A DNA stretch of 64,000 nt from Ruegeria aquimaris (GCF_025751555.1 NZ_JAOWLB010000007.1:62001-126000); one strand, 5' to 3'; shown: positions 44,252-53,687, numbered from the stretch's first letter. Notes: a model not told the origin generated them from the sequence alone. Translations and numbers: made by a program.

Positions 44252-45043
44252 TTACATGGATTCGGGCTGGGGCATGCCCAGAACGTGGAACCCGCCATCG
44301 ACCCGGATGATCTCACCCGTGGTGCAGGCGCCTGCGTCAGACACCAGATAAACAGCGGTTCCGCCCACGGCCTCAAGCGTCGCGTTCGACCGCAGCGGCG
44401 CGTTCTGGTCGCAGAACTTGAAGGTCTTGCGCGCCCCGCCGATGGCGGCGCCGGCAAGTGTCTTCATCGGGCCGGGTGAGATCGCGTTCACGCGAATTCT
44501 GTCCGGACCCAGGTCGTTGGCCAGGTAGCGCGTCGCCGATTCCAGCGCCGCCTTGGCCACGCCCATCACGTTGTAATTCGGCACAACCCGGTTCGACCCC
44601 TGATAGGTCAGGGTCAGCAGCGTGCCGCCATTCTCCTGCATCAAGGGATAGGCGCGGCGGGCCACCTCGATGAAGCTATAGGCTGAGACATCCATCGAAT
44701 GTTTGAAATTCGCCCGGGTGGTGTTCAGGAACCGCCCTGTCAGCTCCGACTTGTCCGAATAGGCGATGGCGTGCACGACAAAGTCGATGGTCGGCCAGCG
44801 CGCCGACAGCTCGGCAAAAGCGCGATCGAGCGACTCGTCATTGGTGACATCGGCGTCGACCATGAAGTCGCTGCCGATGCTCGCCGCAAGCGGCTCCAGC
44901 CGCTTGCCGAACGCCTCACCCTGATAGGTAAAGGCCATTTCCGCTCCCGCCTCGTGCATCGCCCGCGCGATACCCCAGGCGATCGAATGATCGTTGGCAA
45001 CGCCCATGATAAGGCCGCGTTTGCCCTTTAGAATTCCCGACAT
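44252..45043 (-). CDS. fabI: Enoyl-[acyl-carrier-protein] reductase (NADH)
   Basis: A 263-residue SDR-type reductase that completes each fatty acid elongation cycle. The cofactor loop GVANDHSIAWG and the active-site pair Tyr157 and Lys164 (Y-x6-K, typical of FabI) with Tyr147 ten residues earlier are present. It lies 9 nt before the fabB stop, downstream of fabB in the same direction. It is the usual triclosan target. Confidence 0.97.
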   Translation of the reverse strand: MSGILKGKRGLIMGVANDHSIAWGIARAMHEAGAEMAFTYQGEAFGKRLEPLAASIGSDFMVDADVTNDESLDRAFAELSARWPTIDFVVHAIAYSDKSELTGRFLNTTRANFKHSMDVSAYSFIEVARRAYPLMQENGGTLLTLTYQGSNRVVPNYNVMGVAKAALESATRYLANDLGPDRIRVNAISPGPMKTLAGAAIGGARKTFKFCDQNAPLRSNATLEAVGGTAVYLVSDAGACTTGEIIRVDGGFHVLGMPQPESM

Positions 45044-45049
45044 GCGCCC

Positions 45050-46279
45050 TTACCCCCTGAACTTGCTCAGCACCATCGAGCCGTTGGTGCCGCCAAAACC
45101 GAAACTGTTGGTCATGACCGAATCCAGCCCGGCATTTTCCACGTATTTGGTCGCGACCTCGCCGGGGCGGATGCCCTCGGCCAGGGTTTCGACATTGATC
45201 GACGGCGTTATGAAGTCGTGCTCCAGCATCAAGAGGCAGAAGATCGCCTCAAGCGCGCCCGCCGCCCCCTGCGCGTGGCCGGTCATCGACTTGGTCGAGC
45301 TGATCGGAGGCACGCGGCCCTCGCCGAACACGCGGCGCACCGCTTCGACCTCGCCCACGTCACCGACCGGGGTCGAGGTGCCATGCGCGTTGATATAGCT
45401 GACCTTGCGGTCCTCGGGCAGGGTGGACACCGCCAGCCGCATCGCCCGTTCGCCGCCCTCGCCCGAGGGTGCCACCATGTCATGCCCGTCCGAGGTGGCG
45501 GCATACCCGGTCACCTCGGCATAGATCTTGGCGCCCCGCGCAAGGGCGTGTTCAAGCTCTTCCAGCACCACGATGCCGCCGCCGCCCGAGATCACGAACC
45601 CGTCGCGGTCCTGATCGAACGCGCGCGAGGCCTTTTCGGGCGTGTCGTTGTATTTCGAGGACATCGCGCCCATGGCGTCGAACAGGCACGACAATGTCCA
45701 GTCCAGCTCTTCGCCGCCGCCCGCGAACATCACGTCCTGTTTGCCCATCATGATCTGTTCGGCGGCATTGCCGATGCAATGCAGCGAGGTCGAGCAGGCC
45801 GAGGTGATGGAATAGTTCAGGCCCTTGATCCGGAACGCGGTCGCCAGGTTGGCCGAGATCGTCGAACACATGCATTTGGGCACCGCAAAGGGCCCGATCC
45901 GCTTGGTCGCGCCGCTGCTCAGCACCGTCTGATGCGCCGTCAGCATGGCGCTGGTCGATGGCCCGCCAGAGCCCGCGACCAGACCGGTGCGCGGGTTCAC
46001 GATATCATCCTCGGTCAGGCCGGAATCGGCAATCGCCTGTTGCATGGCGATATGGGCATAGGCCGCGCCCGGCCCCATGAACCGCAAGGTGCGCTTGTCC
46101 ACATGTTCCTTGACATCGATCTTCAGAGTTCCGGCGATCTGGCTGCGAAACCCGTGCTCCACCATCTCCGGGCAAGCCTCGATCCCCGAGCGCCCAGCCC
46201 TGAGAGAGGCGGTGACTTCCTCGGCATTTACACCGATCGAAGAGACTATCCCCAAACCGGTCACAACCACACGGCGCAT
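45050..46279 (-). CDS. fabB: 3-oxoacyl-[acyl-carrier-protein] synthase I
   Basis: A 409-residue condensing enzyme with catalytic Cys162 in SACSTS and the two histidines in [12 protein letters not shown] and TGHAQGAAG. It elongates unsaturated intermediates produced by FabA. The start at ATG 46279 has GGAGTTCGTTC before it. fabA would normally lie immediately upstream in related genomes; here 1.6 kb of opposite-strand genes separate them, so fabB-fabI must have its own promoter in the 46280-46495 gap. Confidence 0.96.
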   Translation of the reverse strand: MRRVVVTGLGIVSSIGVNAEEVTASLRAGRSGIEACPEMVEHGFRSQIAGTLKIDVKEHVDKRTLRFMGPGAAYAHIAMQQAIADSGLTEDDIVNPRTGLVAGSGGPSTSAMLTAHQTVLSSGATKRIGPFAVPKCMCSTISANLATAFRIKGLNYSITSACSTSLHCIGNAAEQIMMGKQDVMFAGGGEELDWTLSCLFDAMGAMSSKYNDTPEKASRAFDQDRDGFVISGGGGIVVLEELEHALARGAKIYAEVTGYAATSDGHDMVAPSGEGGERAMRLAVSTLPEDRKVSYINAHGTSTPVGDVGEVEAVRRVFGEGRVPPISSTKSMTGHAQGAAGALEAIFCLLMLEHDFITPSINVETLAEGIRPGEVATKYVENAGLDSVMTNSFGFGGTNGSMVLSKFRG

Positions 46280-46495
46280 GAACGAACTCCTTTGTTGCGT
46301 TGTGCCTGTGTAGGGTAGCGGGGTGGACTGGGCAAGCCAATAGGCGGACACGCTCGGGCCCGGGTCCCTGCGTCGGAAAACGGCCGACTGTAACATTGAG
46401 AATGTCGCTGCGCTGTGGCAGCCTGAAACGGCCCTTTGCACGGGGGAAGCCGAACGACCAAACGGAAAGGAAGCGCCGCGCCGCTGGCCGATGAC

Positions 46496-47383
46496 ATGAC
46501 CGTCGAGATCCCGGATCTTCGGGCCTATCCGAAACTGACCGGAAAGACGCTGCTGATCTGCGTCGGCGCGGCAAAATGCGCGACCAGCTGGCTGCACGAC
46601 TATCTCGGGTCACGCGCCGAAATGGCGGTTTCACCACTGAAAGAGTTGCATTTCTTTGACAGCAAGTTTTCGGACCTTGCCTTGGGAGACCCCGATGGCC
46701 TGGCTCTGGCGCGCCTGTCCTTTCAGTTGAAGCAGGCGGGCGAAACGGTGGAAAATCTCAGGCGGCGGGCCATTTTTCAGGCCAGCGTCGACCGAACCCA
46801 GATGATCTATGACGACAACGCCTATTTCGGGCATTTTGATCGGTTAAGCGGACCGCGAAAGCGATGCTTTTGTGACCTGACGCCCTCGTATTCGGTCATC
46901 GGGGTCGAAGGCTTCACCTATATGAAGCGATTCTGCGCAAGTCAGGGCATGGAGGTGAAGATCCTCTTTCTAATGCGCGATCCCGTCCAACGCTTCTGGT
47001 CTCAGCTTCGCCATCTGCAACAGTTGAACCCTGTTAACGATGTTGCCACCAAGTGGCGGAACGCGCTGAGCGCGCCTGCGTTGCTGGCGCGCGCCGATTA
47101 CTGCGGGATCATCCAGGCGCTGGAAAAGGTGTTTCCGTCGTCTCAGTTGCTTTATCTGTTTTATGAAAGCCTTTTCGAGAGCGACGCCGCGATCCGGCGC
47201 CTATGCGATTTCCTCGGGATACCGTTTGCACCTGCGGTCGCCGAGCGGCGGCAGAACGAGACCACTGTCATGCTTCCGCTTCCCGACGATGCCCGCGACG
47301 CCTTCCGCCGCCATCTGTCCCGGCAATACGACTTCTGCCAAGACCGCTTCGGGAGTTCAGTTCCCGACGCGTGGCTGGATTGA
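46496..47383 (+). CDS. Sulfotransferase-domain protein
   Basis: A 295-residue protein. The 5'-phosphosulphate-binding loop is [15 protein letters not shown] near residue 27 and the 3'-phosphate region is [20 protein letters not shown] near residue 165. These match PAPS-dependent sulfotransferases acting on carbohydrates or other acceptors. Possible starts are ATG 46496 or an upstream TTG. It lies on the strand opposite to the fab genes on both sides, with no partner except an unknown 87-residue gene. No signal peptide is seen. Confidence 0.82.
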   Translation: MTVEIPDLRAYPKLTGKTLLICVGAAKCATSWLHDYLGSRAEMAVSPLKELHFFDSKFSDLALGDPDGLALARLSFQLKQAGETVENLRRRAIFQASVDRTQMIYDDNAYFGHFDRLSGPRKRCFCDLTPSYSVIGVEGFTYMKRFCASQGMEVKILFLMRDPVQRFWSQLRHLQQLNPVNDVATKWRNALSAPALLARADYCGIIQALEKVFPSSQLLYLFYESLFESDAAIRRLCDFLGIPFAPAVAERRQNETTVMLPLPDDARDAFRRHLSRQYDFCQDRFGSSVPDAWLD

Positions 47384-47482
47384 CAATCGAAGGTTGTGGC
47401 GCTCGACTTCGCCGGTCATTTTTGCTACTATTTCGATAATTTTCTGAACTGTGTGAACTGTTTCGGTGAGACCGGAAGCAGG

Positions 47483-47499
47483 CGGGTGTTTCACACCCG
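47483..47499 (+). other. Hairpin in the leader of the 87-residue gene
   Basis: CGGGTGT (47483-47489) and ACACCCG (47493-47499) form a 7-bp stem with a 3-nt TTC loop. It lies 36 nt before the gene's ATG in a locally AT-rich 151-nt gap behind the sulfotransferase gene. It could end the sulfotransferase transcript or shield the leader. Confidence 0.4.
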
Positions 47500-47534
47500 G
47501 ATTAATTGTCCTCTCTTTCAGAAGGAATTTCACC

Positions 47535-47798
47535 ATGCCAGAAGACGCCATCGGTTTTGAATTCTTCAAAGACGATCAGAACCCGCGCCTGTCCATCGTC
47601 AATCAGGCCGCGCTGGATCACGCCAGTAGCCGTCTGTCCAACGAAATCGCCCACCTTAGAGCGTTTGATCATCTTGGAAACGCCATCGAAGCGGTTCAGA
47701 GAGCAGCGCAGCACAAGGCCCGTCTGGACCCTCCGGATTGGAATGGCAATGTGCCGCCGGACGCAACAGATGAAGGCGACTTCTTCCTTCTGGGATAG
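47535..47798 (+). CDS. Hypothetical protein of 87 residues
   Basis: A soluble, charged protein without recognised family: AIGFEFFKDDQNPRL, a helical middle with LSNEIAHLRAFDHLGNAIEAV, and a C-terminal PPDWNGNVPPDATDEGDFFLLG. AAGGAA (47522-47527) stands 7 nt before ATG 47535, a good ribosome site. It is on the strand opposite to fabA and fabB and sits between them with the sulfotransferase gene. No functional hint was found. Confidence 0.7.
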   Translation: MPEDAIGFEFFKDDQNPRLSIVNQAALDHASSRLSNEIAHLRAFDHLGNAIEAVQRAAQHKARLDPPDWNGNVPPDATDEGDFFLLG

Positions 47799-47863
47799 CG
47801 CGCAGACAGAACAGGTCGCAGCACGGCAGCAGATCAGGGTGTGCCGCTGCGAAAGAGGTGGTC

Positions 47864-48373
47864 TCAGCTTTCGCTCAGCGCGACCTTCATGTCCTTGACC
47901 TGGTAAATCACCTCGCCATCGGCCTCGACAATGCCGTCGGCGACGCCCATGGTCAGGCGGCGGGTCTGGATCGCCTTGGTGAAATCCACCTTGTAGGTCA
48001 GCATCTTGCGGTCGGGGCGCACCATGCCGGTTAGTTTCACTTCGCCCACACCCAGCGCATAGCCGCGCCCTTGCCAGCCGCGCCAGCCGAGGTTGAAGCC
48101 GGTGAGCTGCCACAGCCCGTCCAGACCCAGGCAGCCGGGCATGATCGGGTTGCCGGGGAAATGGCAGTCAAAGAACCACAGGTCGGGGGTGATGTCGAAT
48201 TCGGCCCGCACATGACCCTTGCCATGGGCGCCGCCATCGGCGGACACCTCGGTGATGCGGTCCATCATCAGCATCGGCGGTGCGGGTAGCTGTGCGTTGC
48301 CCGGGCCGAACAACTCGCCACGCGCGCATTTCAGCAGATCGTCCTTGTCAAAACTGCTTGGGAATTGCGCCAT
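47864..48373 (-). CDS. fabA: 3-hydroxydecanoyl-[acyl-carrier-protein] dehydratase/isomerase
   Basis: A 169-residue single-hotdog dehydratase/isomerase with the catalytic pair His71 (DCHFPGNP) and Asp85 (GLDGLWQ). These match E. coli His70/Asp84. It introduces the cis double bond in anaerobic-type unsaturated fatty acid synthesis. It diverges from irr across a 183-nt space. It is cut off from fabB by opposite-strand genes. Confidence 0.97.
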   Translation of the reverse strand: MAQFPSSFDKDDLLKCARGELFGPGNAQLPAPPMLMMDRITEVSADGGAHGKGHVRAEFDITPDLWFFDCHFPGNPIMPGCLGLDGLWQLTGFNLGWRGWQGRGYALGVGEVKLTGMVRPDRKMLTYKVDFTKAIQTRRLTMGVADGIVEADGEVIYQVKDMKVALSES

Positions 48374-48494
48374 CTGCCCTGGTCTCCTGCATGGAATCTC
48401 GTGCTTTTCTTGACCCCTCTAACATCGCCCAACCTTGTCCCGCAAGGGTGGCGGCGGCAGATGTGACCGCAGGTCCCGGTCAAGATGCGAATGA

Positions 48495-48508
48495 ATTTCA
48501 TTTGAAAT
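48495..48508. promoter_or_regulatory. ATTTCA-TT-TGAAAT dyad between fabA and irr
   Basis: A perfect 6+2+6 palindrome in the shared fabA/irr space, 52 nt before irr and 122 nt before fabA. It could be bound by Irr itself or by a fatty acid regulator. A TATATA-like -10 lies further on at 48526-48531. Confidence 0.55.
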
Positions 48509-48559
48509 CTTCGCCCCGGCGGCCTTATATATGCATTCAGCCGCAGACAGGACCGTATG

Positions 48560-48979
48560 ATGACGCCCAAATCACAGGAGATCGCCACCGACTGGCTGGT
48601 TGCCGCGGGATTGCGTCCGACCCGTCAACGGGTTGCCCTGGCCGAGTTGCTGGTCGGGGATGGCAAGCATCGTCATGTGACGGCCGAAAGCCTGTTCGAT
48701 TCGGCCAAGTCCCGCGGCGCGGCCGTGTCGCTGGCCACAGTCTACAACACCCTGCGCGCCTTTTGCGAGGCTGGCGTTTTGCAAGAGATCACCGTGGACG
48801 GATCGAAAAGCTATTTCGACACCAACACCCGTGACCATCCGCATTTCTTCTGGGAAGACGAGGGGCGGCTGTCTGACGCACCCTCGGATCAACTGGTGAT
48901 CCACCGCTTGCCCGACGCGCCCGACGGGGTCGAGATCGCCTCGGTCGATGTGGTGATCCGTCTGCGGCGTAAATCCTGA
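48560..48979 (+). CDS. irr: Iron response regulator Irr (Fur family)
   Basis: A 139-residue Fur-family protein with winged helix LRPTRQRVALAELL and SLATVYNTLRAF. The HPHFFWEDEG region carries the histidine cluster seen in Irr. Irr controls iron and heme genes in alphaproteobacteria through heme-dependent turnover. I prefer ATG 48560 (7 nt from AGGA); ATG 48557 is an in-frame alternative. Its place beside fabA is common in Rhodobacterales. It ends exactly where the convergent LysR gene ends. Confidence 0.93.
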   Translation: MTPKSQEIATDWLVAAGLRPTRQRVALAELLVGDGKHRHVTAESLFDSAKSRGAAVSLATVYNTLRAFCEAGVLQEITVDGSKSYFDTNTRDHPHFFWEDEGRLSDAPSDQLVIHRLPDAPDGVEIASVDVVIRLRRKS

Positions 48980-49876
48980 TCAACGCCCGCGAAACAACTC
49001 TGCCAGAACCCGCCATGCCCGCCCGGTGGTGGTATCCGCCGGTCCGGTGCCATGGCGCACAAGGATCACGTCTTCGCCCAGATCGGGGTTCGCGATACGT
49101 CGGCTGATCAATGGCATCCCGTCATAGCTGGTCATGTGCGGTGGGTTGGCATAGCTGATCCCCATCCCCTCGCCATGCGCCGCCAGGCTGCGCAGAAGTT
49201 CCAGCGTGGCGGCGCGGTGTGCAACGACCGGGTTCAGACCCCGGTCGCGGAACAGCCCCAGCATGTGCTGCGCCGACAGCCCCTCGTCCGACAGGATCAG
49301 GGGGAAACCTGTCAGCGCCGCCAGATCGGGCGCCGCCCCTTGGCTCAGCGGATGGTCCGGTGCCATCACCGCATGCGGGTGGCTGTGATACAGGGCCTCG
49401 CGGTGAAATCCCGCATCCAGTCCCAGATCATAGGTCAGCGCCAGATCGACCTGCCCCTTGAGCAGGCCCGAAATCAGCGCCTCGAACCCCTCGGCGCGAT
49501 AGCTGACGGTCACATCCGGCAGAGCCTGGCGCAAGGCGCGTAGCGCGGGGGCCAGCAGGAACGGTGCCAGATCGGCAAAGCATCCCAGATGCAGGCGCTG
49601 CTGCGCAGGACGCGGATGTGCCGGGTCCTCGATCCGGGCCGCATCGGCCAGCAAAGCCTCGGCCTCCGCGATGAAACGCCGCCCCTCGGGCGTGACGGCC
49701 ATTGCCGATCCACGCCTGCGGATGAACAGCGGATGGCCCAGATGTTCCTCAATTCGGGCCAGCGCCGCTGACAATGCGGGCTGAGAAACATGCAGCGCCC
49801 CGGCTGCCGCCGACAGGCTGCCATGGCGACCCACGGCACAGACATATTCGTATTGCCGAAGCGTAAGATATAACAT
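48980..49876 (-). CDS. LysR family regulator
   Basis: A 298-residue LysR protein. N-terminal helix-turn-helix CAVGRHGSLSAAAGALHVSQPALSAALARIEEHLG with FIRRRG. The effector domain is complete, with GEGMGISYANPPHM. It diverges from the PhyH gene, with an AT-rich dyad in between, so it probably activates that gene. It is convergent with irr and adjacent to it with no gap. Confidence 0.94.
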   Translation of the reverse strand: MLYLTLRQYEYVCAVGRHGSLSAAAGALHVSQPALSAALARIEEHLGHPLFIRRRGSAMAVTPEGRRFIAEAEALLADAARIEDPAHPRPAQQRLHLGCFADLAPFLLAPALRALRQALPDVTVSYRAEGFEALISGLLKGQVDLALTYDLGLDAGFHREALYHSHPHAVMAPDHPLSQGAAPDLAALTGFPLILSDEGLSAQHMLGLFRDRGLNPVVAHRAATLELLRSLAAHGEGMGISYANPPHMTSYDGMPLISRRIANPDLGEDVILVRHGTGPADTTTGRAWRVLAELFRGR

Positions 49877-49877
49877 G

Positions 49878-49901
49878 ATCTTATTTATTAATTTCGAAGA
49901 T
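49878..49901. promoter_or_regulatory. AT-rich dyad ATCTT-N14-AAGAT (candidate LysR operator)
   Basis: ATCTT (49878-49882) and AAGAT (49897-49901) flank an AT-rich 14 nt immediately before the LysR start, 67 nt from the PhyH start. With a 1-nt slip the flanks extend the symmetry to CATGATCTT/AAGATATG. The position fits autoregulation plus divergent activation. Confidence 0.5.
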
Positions 49902-49968
49902 ATGATTTGAACAGAGGGGGTTTTCCAGTGAAAACCACAGACGAACCTCACCCACCGGAGAACCCGAG

Positions 49969-50778
49969 ATGACGCACCCGCTTGTCACGCCCGAGATGAT
50001 CGAAACCTTCCAGCGCGACGGCGTGGTCCTTGTCAAAGGCTTGTTCGCCGATCATGTCGACACACTCCGCGCGGGGGTTCAGGCGAACATGACCGCGCCG
50101 GGGCCTTATGCCTCTGAGAACCGCAAAGAGGGGCATACCGGCCTCTTCTTCGACGATTATTGCAACTGGGAACGCATCCCCGAATTCCGCGAGGTGATCC
50201 AATCCTCGCCCGCCGCCGAGGTGGCCGCCGACCTCATGCAGTCGCAAACCGCGCAGATGTTCCATGACCACGTTCTGGTCAAGGAACCGGGCACCTCGAT
50301 GGCGACTCCCTGGCACCAGGACGGGCCGTATTACTTTGTCGACGGTCGTCAGACCATCAGTTTCTGGTCGCCGCTCGATCCGGTGAAAGAGGCGACGTTG
50401 CGCTGTGTCGCCGGGTCCCACCTGTGGGAAAAAGAGGTGTTGCCGACCCGCTGGGTCAGCGAAGAGGGGTTCTTTCCCGACGAAGGGCAGTACATGGCTA
50501 TCCCCGACCCCGAGGCCGAAGGCATGCGCATTGTCGAGTTCGAGATGCAGCCGGGCGATGCCGTAGCCTTCAATTACAAGACCCTGCATGGCGCGCGCGG
50601 CAATACCAGCAATTCGCGGCGTCGCGCCTTCTCCCTCCGCCTCGTCGGTGACGATGCGCGCTATGTCGAACGTCCGGGCCGCACCTCACCGCCCTATCCT
50701 GGTCACGGTATGGTGCCGGGCCAGCGGTTGCGCGAGGACTGGTTCCCGGTCCTGTTCCGGCGCGGCGCCCAAGATTGA
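49969..50778 (+). CDS. Phytanoyl-CoA dioxygenase (PhyH) family oxygenase
   Basis: A 269-residue Fe(II)/2-oxoglutarate oxygenase. The facial triad is His116-x-Asp118 (TPWHQDGPYY) and His207 (KTLHGARG), with Arg in NSRRRAFSLRL for 2-oxoglutarate. It hydroxylates an unknown substrate. It diverges from a LysR regulator. The start has GGAG 7-8 nt upstream (CACCGGAGAACCCGAG). Confidence 0.92.
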   Translation: MTHPLVTPEMIETFQRDGVVLVKGLFADHVDTLRAGVQANMTAPGPYASENRKEGHTGLFFDDYCNWERIPEFREVIQSSPAAEVAADLMQSQTAQMFHDHVLVKEPGTSMATPWHQDGPYYFVDGRQTISFWSPLDPVKEATLRCVAGSHLWEKEVLPTRWVSEEGFFPDEGQYMAIPDPEAEGMRIVEFEMQPGDAVAFNYKTLHGARGNTSNSRRRAFSLRLVGDDARYVERPGRTSPPYPGHGMVPGQRLREDWFPVLFRRGAQD

Positions 50779-50843
50779 CGCCCCGGCGCTGAGCACGCAT
50801 CATCGGTTCCTGTCTGAACTGCGGATTTGATTGGAACATTGTG

Positions 50844-51038
50844 ATGCGTGCAATTCTTTGTGTTGCCCTGGCGGGCATGGTCGTCGCCGGGTGTGAGAAA
50901 TGCGATTCACCGGCGGATGTGAATGTCGGTGTCGGGGTTGGATCCGGCGGTGCCACCGGGGGTGTCTCGGTCGGGCGCAGCTGCGGGCCGGGTTACATCT
51001 CGATCGGCACCGGCAACAGCTGGCACGTGTCGTTCTAG
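50844..51038 (+). CDS. Small glycine-rich lipoprotein
   Basis: A 64-residue protein. MRAILCVALAGMVVAGCEK contains a short signal peptide with lipobox VAGC, so Cys17 should be lipidated. The rest is glycine-rich (GVGVGSGGATGGVSVG) with paired cysteines. ATG 50844 has GGAA upstream at 8 nt; GTG 50841 is an alternative. It lies between the PhyH gene and the convergent gene at 51040. No family was recognised. Confidence 0.7.
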   Translation: MRAILCVALAGMVVAGCEKCDSPADVNVGVGVGSGGATGGVSVGRSCGPGYISIGTGNSWHVSF

Positions 51039-51039
51039 A

Positions 51040-51906
51040 TCAGAACCACTGTCCCGGCTCCATCAGGCCAAGATCGAGCAGCTGGCGCGAATGCCATTCA
51101 AAAGGCGTGGAATTGTGCCAGCGGAAACTGTGGATCTCGAAGGTCGAGCCCGGGTTCTTCTTCAACGCTTTGGCCGTGCGGAACGAGCAGATGGCCGCCG
51201 TCAGGTTGTGGTGCCAGGGGCAGGCATAGGTATTGTATTCCTGATCCTCGAACGTGTGATTGGGCAGGATCTTCAATCCAGGCTTCGCCTTGAACAGCGC
51301 GATCCGGTCGATCTTGCGGCTGTCTTTCGGAATATGCTCCTCGTGCCGCCAACGCACTCCGCCGAAAAAGTCGAGCTGCCGTTCGCGCGGGTGGCCGGTT
51401 TCAGGGTCCTTGCGGGCCTGGGCGTAATAGCCTGACTTGTCGAGAAAGGCACGGTCCAGCGAAACCCCCAGCGGGCAGGCCTGCAAGTCGTCGGCATAAA
51501 GGTCGATCACATAGGTCAGCATCGCCTCGCGCCGTTCCTCGCCGTGGAACGTCAGCATCTCGCCCACGCTGCGCGTTTCGCAGAAGGGAAAGAACAAGTA
51601 TTCGGCATTGTAGCAGTAATACATCCAGATGCCCGGCGCCGCCGCGATGACCCGGTTGATCGCATTGACCACCGCGTTGCGCGGCCCGCAGTCAAACGGG
51701 ATGCGATGAATGCGCGCCTCGACATCTTTCGGCAGGACAAAGGCGTCGGGCATAAAGACGAGAACGGACTTGAACCCGGATTGGATGTGATGGCGCATGG
51801 TGGTGGCCAGTTCCACATCGTCCTCGACAAAGATCATCGCCACCGGTCCCTTGGCCAGCGCCTCAGCTCCGGTTTTCAGGAAATGGTCCAGCGATGCGTA
51901 TTCCAT
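51040..51906 (-). CDS. Conserved hypothetical protein, possible glycosyltransferase-like
   Basis: A 288-residue cytoplasmic protein. The first half has a Rossmann-like pattern (GPVAMIFVEDDVELATTMRHHI, then KSVLVFMPDAF), and later APGIWMYYCYNAEYLFFPF and QLDFFGGVRWRHEEHIPKDSRKIDR. A charged C-terminus has a WHHN/RWHN set of aromatic-histidine motifs. This resembles small glycosyltransferase-like proteins but no certain family signature or DXD was confirmed. The start is ATG 51906; a longer frame upstream overlaps the miaB leader. Confidence 0.7.
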   Translation of the reverse strand: MEYASLDHFLKTGAEALAKGPVAMIFVEDDVELATTMRHHIQSGFKSVLVFMPDAFVLPKDVEARIHRIPFDCGPRNAVVNAINRVIAAAPGIWMYYCYNAEYLFFPFCETRSVGEMLTFHGEERREAMLTYVIDLYADDLQACPLGVSLDRAFLDKSGYYAQARKDPETGHPRERQLDFFGGVRWRHEEHIPKDSRKIDRIALFKAKPGLKILPNHTFEDQEYNTYACPWHHNLTAAICSFRTAKALKKNPGSTFEIHSFRWHNSTPFEWHSRQLLDLGLMEPGQWF

Positions 51907-52031
51907 GCCTGTCTTCCACCCTTGCCTGTCTGGCATTCTGGGCCAACTTCGGTTAATTGCGCGTGCATTGCAAGCGACGCCCGATCCCTGTAGACGCCGC
52001 CGCTGATCCCGTGAAAACAAAGGCCCGCCCG

Positions 52032-53351
52032 ATGTCAGACCCCAAGAAGCTGTTTATCAAGACCTATGGTTGCCAGATGAACGTCTATGACAGCGAGCGC
52101 ATGGCCGAGGCGCTTGGCGGGCAGGGCTATGTCGAGACTCAAAGCGCCGAAGACGCGGACATGATCTTGCTCAATACCTGCCATATCCGGGAAAAGGCGG
52201 CGGAAAAGGTCTATTCCGAACTGGGCCGGTTCAAGGGGCTGAAGGCGGCGAAACCCGATCTCAAGATCGGCGTTGCGGGCTGTGTCGCCCAGGCCGAGGG
52301 CGAGGAGATCATGCGCCGCCAGCCGCTGGTCGATCTGGTGGTCGGACCGCAGAGCTATCACCGCCTGCCCGAACTGGAGGCCAAGGCGCGCGCGGGGGAA
52401 AAGGCGCTCGACACCGATTTCCCCGAGGAGGACAAATTCGAGAAGCTGAAAGGCCGCCCCAAGGCGAAACGCGGCCCGACCGCGTTCCTGACCGTGCAGG
52501 AGGGCTGTGACAAGTTCTGCGCCTTCTGCGTGGTGCCATATACCCGCGGGGCCGAAGTCAGCCGCCCGGCTGACCGCATCCTGCGCGAGGCGAACGAACT
52601 GGTCGAACGCGGCGTGCGCGAAATCACTCTGCTGGGTCAGAACGTCAATGCCTATCACGGCGCCGGGCCGAACGGCGACATGACACTGGCCGGGCTGATC
52701 TGGGAGCTGGACAAGATCGACGGGCTGGAACGCATCCGCTTCACCACCAGCCACCCCAATGACATGACCGACGACCTGATCGAGGCGCATGGCACCTGCG
52801 CCAAGCTGATGCCGTATCTGCACCTGCCGGTGCAGGCGGGGTCGGACAAGATCCTGAAGCGGATGAACCGCAGCCATACCGCCGACAGCTATCTGCGGCT
52901 GGTCGAGCGCATCCGTGCCGCCCGCCCCGATATCCTGATGTCGGGCGATTTTATCGTGGGCTTCCCCGAAGAGACCGAGGCCGATTTCCAGGCCACGCTC
53001 GATCTGGTCGAAGAGATCCGCTATGGCTATGCCTATTCGTTCAAATACTCGACCCGCCCCGGTACCCCGGCGGCCGAGCGGGCACAGGTCGACCCGGCCG
53101 AGGCCGACGACCGGCTGCAACGGTTGCAGGCGGTGATCACCCGCCACCAGCGCGAGATTCAGGACAGCATGGTTGGCCGCGAGGTCAGTGTCCTGTTCGA
53201 GAAACCCGGCCGCCTGCCCGGCCAGATGGTCGGCAAAAGCGAATACCTGCACGCGGTTCACGTGCAGGCCCCCGGCCTGTCCACCGGTCAGATCGCGCGG
53301 GTCCGGATCGTGGCCTCAGGGCCGAATTCGCTGGCAGGCGAACCGGTCTGA
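52032..53351 (+). CDS. miaB: tRNA-2-methylthio-N6-dimethylallyladenosine synthase
   Basis: A 439-residue radical SAM methylthiotransferase. The N-terminal UPF0004 domain has its cluster cysteines Cys14, Cys50 and Cys84. The radical SAM cysteines are 159, 163 and 166 (CDKFCAFC), and a C-terminal TRAM domain follows. It adds the 2-methylthio group to i6A37 in tRNA. The start at ATG 52032 has AAAGG upstream; in-frame starts further left lie in a region without conserved sequence. Confidence 0.97.
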   Translation: MSDPKKLFIKTYGCQMNVYDSERMAEALGGQGYVETQSAEDADMILLNTCHIREKAAEKVYSELGRFKGLKAAKPDLKIGVAGCVAQAEGEEIMRRQPLVDLVVGPQSYHRLPELEAKARAGEKALDTDFPEEDKFEKLKGRPKAKRGPTAFLTVQEGCDKFCAFCVVPYTRGAEVSRPADRILREANELVERGVREITLLGQNVNAYHGAGPNGDMTLAGLIWELDKIDGLERIRFTTSHPNDMTDDLIEAHGTCAKLMPYLHLPVQAGSDKILKRMNRSHTADSYLRLVERIRAARPDILMSGDFIVGFPEETEADFQATLDLVEEIRYGYAYSFKYSTRPGTPAAERAQVDPAEADDRLQRLQAVITRHQREIQDSMVGREVSVLFEKPGRLPGQMVGKSEYLHAVHVQAPGLSTGQIARVRIVASGPNSLAGEPV

Positions 53352-53363
53352 GGCCGCGCCCGG

Positions 53364-53687
53364 TCAGTGCGACGGTGGCGTTTTCGCCATGATCTCCAAG
53401 AGCGAGGTCCGCATGTAGTCATGCTGGCCAACGCCCCATTCGTCACGGCAGATGCGTTCGCCGATGGCATGCGCCTGCGGATAGGAATAGCCGATCTTGA
53501 CCAGATCCTCGACAAAGACCGCATTGGGCCGGTCCCAGATCACGTCTCGGGTCGGTCCGCGGAAGCAGCTGATGGTGATGTTGTAGGCGTCGGTTCCCGG
53601 TTTGGTCGGGCGCTGCTGCGCCAGGGCCGAGCCGGATGCCACGACAGTACTCGCCAGGACGATCCCGGCGACCAGATAGGCTTTCAT
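53364..53687 (-). CDS. Exported small protein of 107 residues, unknown
   Basis: An N-terminal signal peptide MKAYLVAGIVLASTVVASGSALA is followed by a mature part with two cysteines (ISCFRGP and ERICRDEWG) that could form a disulphide. The C-terminal part is helical. GGGGG lies before ATG 53687. No family was recognised. It is convergent with miaB, 12 nt apart. Confidence 0.75.
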   Translation of the reverse strand: MKAYLVAGIVLASTVVASGSALAQQRPTKPGTDAYNITISCFRGPTRDVIWDRPNAVFVEDLVKIGYSYPQAHAIGERICRDEWGVGQHDYMRTSLLEIMAKTPPSH

